Positions 62,410-64,000 of a stretch of DNA of 64,000 bases are shown here, in pieces. Under the pieces are notes generated by a model. That model made no database searches. It was given only the letters and a program-made list of their open reading frames with translations, and had not been told where the DNA came from. Source of the DNA: Cordia subcordata. Its lineage: Eukaryota; Streptophyta; Magnoliopsida; Boraginales; Cordiaceae. A program made the position numbers and the translations under genes. The stretch lies in NCBI GenBank assembly GCA_028554755.1, contig JAPTOF010000028.1:1222501-1286500 (forward strand). The letters are read 5' to 3'. Numbering within the stretch: the first letter of the stretch is position 1; every line of letters begins with the position of its first letter.

Positions 62410-62600
62410 TTCTGAAAGTGCTTTTTCTAATTTTTTTTTAAAGTAGTGCTTTTTTAATAAGCCAAAAATTCTAGCTTCTAGGAAAAGTTGAAATTGAATT
62501 TTTTTTTTCAGAGTTTCATTTTTTTCGAAATCTAATCTAAATACTTATTCTAAAAAATTTGTATTTTTTTTCAGAAAAAAGGTACTTTTTAATGAAGGAA
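62410..62600. mobile_element. MITE fragment related to 42812-43060
   Basis: It shares gaaagtgctttttctaa, aaaaattctagcttct and cagagtttcatttttt with the copy at 42812. Ends are not well defined. Confidence 0.4.
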
Positions 62601-62924
62601 GGAGGAAAAAGGGGGCACCAGTAAGCTAGTTAGACAAAACAAAAGTAAGCGCAAATGAAAAAAGCACCAACTCGTCAAAGTACACAATTAGAAAAAAGGT
62701 AAATCCAATAACTCAAGATTTATAATGCTTAGGAGTATTTTAGTTGCATATGAAAAGGAGTCAAAATCAAATTCAACATTAATCATCAAAAGCCTAATAA
62801 AACCTGAAGCATTTTCAAACATATTAGTAAAAGTCAAGTTAGCATTCTCCAATTTCTCACATTATCAGCTAACCTCACATGACCTAAAGCATCACCAAAT
62901 CATAAAAGGGGAGGAGAAACCAAC

Positions 62925-63011
62925 CTTGGCTGAGAGTGAACTTGAACAGAGTGCCTCTGTCATGGTTCGAATCAAATTTAGTTCCATCAAACAATGTTCC
63001 AGTATAGTGAA
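62925..63011 (-). pseudogene. Single exon of an FKBP-type prolyl isomerase
   Basis: On the minus strand an 87-bp exon lies between TTTTGGTGCAG and CAAG|GTTGGT. It encodes HYTGTLFDGTKFDSNHDRG followed by FKFTLSQ, without a stop. This is the hallmark N-terminal half of the FKBP fold, in the style of plant multi-domain FKBP62/65 (ROF) proteins. In that family, as I recall, the exon has the same borders and phase (G|TT). FKBPs catalyse cis-trans isomerisation of prolyl bonds. The following exon (GQVIKGWD block) is absent, and no other FKBP exon is seen in the window. It is therefore a fragment, although its frame is clean. Confidence 0.85.
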
Positions 63012-63252
63012 CTGCACCAAAAGAAAAGGCAAAAAGGAAATAAGAGATTGAACATAAAACTAAATTAGAAAATAAATAAAAGAAACTACACTTACCGTCT
63101 TATAAATAATAATTGTTATTAGCTAATTAGTATTCTTACATCATACCATAAAATAGATATCAATTTTCAATATGTAATGTTGTATGCAAGATTCATAAAG
63201 TCAATTATAATTTTCTTCCCCAAGTGTATCAATAGGCAGCCTGAGAACTCAC

Positions 63253-63960
63253 AGTTGGTGCTAGAAGTCCACCAAAAAGCATTATTCGAGCAATTAGAGA
63301 GAAACAAGTATCATAGTACACCTTCAGATTTGCTAATGTCTGTGCACAAAACATATTTGTTATTCACTTCCATGAAAATTTTAAAACTAACAGAGAAGGA
63401 ACATATTTTTCATAAAGAAGATAACCGTGAGTTCATAAAGAAGAATCAACAAAACACCAGCTTACCAAAGGAGGCAAAAATGGAATGAATGATGGGAAAT
63501 CAGGAAATTCATTTTCTTGTTCTTTCTTTATTATTCCCAGCTCAGCACTTTTGATTCTCAATTACCGTACGAACTACATGACTAAAGAAACCATACTGAA
63601 ATTTTTAAGACACAAAACCAGACCAGATAAAAGTAGTGCTCTTTCAAACAAAAATCATTGTGCTCAAACTTAACTATGGAGAACTCATACTACCAGAACA
63701 AATTAGTACTAATGACAAATACCTTATTTACCCATCTCCGTTGCTTAACCTAACATCATAATAAGCCATAATTTATATAACCACACAAACAGAGACACAA
63801 AAGCAAAATATCTAAGCCCCGTGATGCATGAATATATGTATTTACCTCTTCCAAATGCAAGAAAATTTTGTTGCAGCAACTAAGAAAATTGTCTTGCATT
63901 TCCGGTAACTCCATCATAGCAAAATTTTAAACTGTCTCCGGACCTTCGATTATGCAAAAC
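63253..63960 (-). pseudogene. OR: ORANGE (OR) protein gene fragment, three exons
   Basis: Three minus-strand exons match consecutive exons of ORANGE, the plastid DnaJ-like zinc-finger protein that stabilises phytoene synthase and promotes carotenoid storage. Exon 63960-63846 reads FCIIEGPETV, a TAA in place of the expected Gln, then NFAMMELPEMQDNF and NKIFLHLEE. Exon 63573-63466 has a stop and about a four-codon deletion, then SAELGIIKKEQENEF and PDFPSFIPFLPPL. Exon 63339-63253 reads LANLKVYYDTCFSLIAR and LFGGLLAPT, then GTGAGT. Introns with GT-AG borders are kept, so it derives from genomic DNA, not cDNA. The next exon (LELKLGLGG) and the Cys-rich domain are absent downstream. The transit-peptide exon, if present, lies beyond 64000. 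Confidence 0.85.
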
Positions 63961-64000
63961 CTATATCCACACCATAAACCGTAATTTTTTTTATCTCAAT

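Larger units (their letters stand above)
61149..64000 (+). mobile_element. CACTA transposon, left end (right end beyond window or lost)
   Basis: CACTACAAGAAAATAGG at 61149 is the canonical CACTA terminus. Bases 61180-61600 carry about 15 direct and inverted copies of GGTCGCTAA/TTAGCGACC, the subterminal repeats. No TNPD-type transposase is recognised. Degraded host gene exons on the minus strand lie at 62925-63960. The complementary TTTTCTTGTAGTG end is absent up to 64000, so the extent is open. Confidence 0.8.

Overview
The window is nuclear DNA from a flowering plant, most likely a eudicot. It is AT-rich, its genes have GT-AG introns and plant-type protein families, and most of it is layered transposable elements. 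I cannot name the species. Three host genes look intact. (1) An intronless TolB/DPP6-N-like beta-propeller protein (22250-24232, +). (2) A five-exon gene for a small plant-specific membrane protein of unknown function (45805-49742, +). (3) A six-exon Rab6-class GTPase of the RABH1 type (50822-53600, -). Genes 2 and 3 are convergent. Intron 3 of gene 2 also holds an unrecognised two-exon ORF on the opposite strand.

Layout, left to right. 1-5288: 3' end of a Sirevirus-type Ty1/copia element (RNase H, env-like ORF, polypurine tracts, 1.76-kb LTR), with a hAT-type miniature element splitting the env-like ORF. 5289-17420: an antisense nest in which an 11.1-kb Athila/Tat-type Ty3/gypsy element (6159-17239, 5-bp target duplication, tRNA-Asp-type primer site) sits inside another LTR. 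17421-22249: decayed sequence with an RNase H-like pseudogene, a Tourist-like MITE and a Helitron. 22250-24232: the propeller gene. 25850-32362: a hAT-type element carrying a complete but disabled Tnt1/Tork-like copia element (26005-31935, target duplication ATTTA). 32363-45130: a dense graveyard of small elements (long-TIR MITEs, a Sirevirus remnant, a Helitron, Stowaway nested in a Tourist-like element, a TRIM-like element, old SINE). 45805-53600: the two convergent genes, with a SINE in the first intron. 54333-61148: a decayed CACTA end with a palindrome array, a rotted copia element and an Athila-like LTR. 61149-64000: the left end of a second CACTA element.

The most unusual region is the last. 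Inside or beside that CACTA element, all on the minus strand and with intron borders preserved, lie degraded exons of the plastid protein ORANGE and one clean exon of an FKBP-type prolyl isomerase. This looks like capture of fragments from two unrelated host genes. A second theme is that GGTCGACC-like GC-rich palindromes lie just upstream of the TATA box in several unrelated LTRs, and again upstream of a TATA-like site before the Sirevirus env-like ORF.

No tRNA, rRNA or CRISPR feature was found. Boundaries were read by eye; lineage names for decayed elements are inferences.
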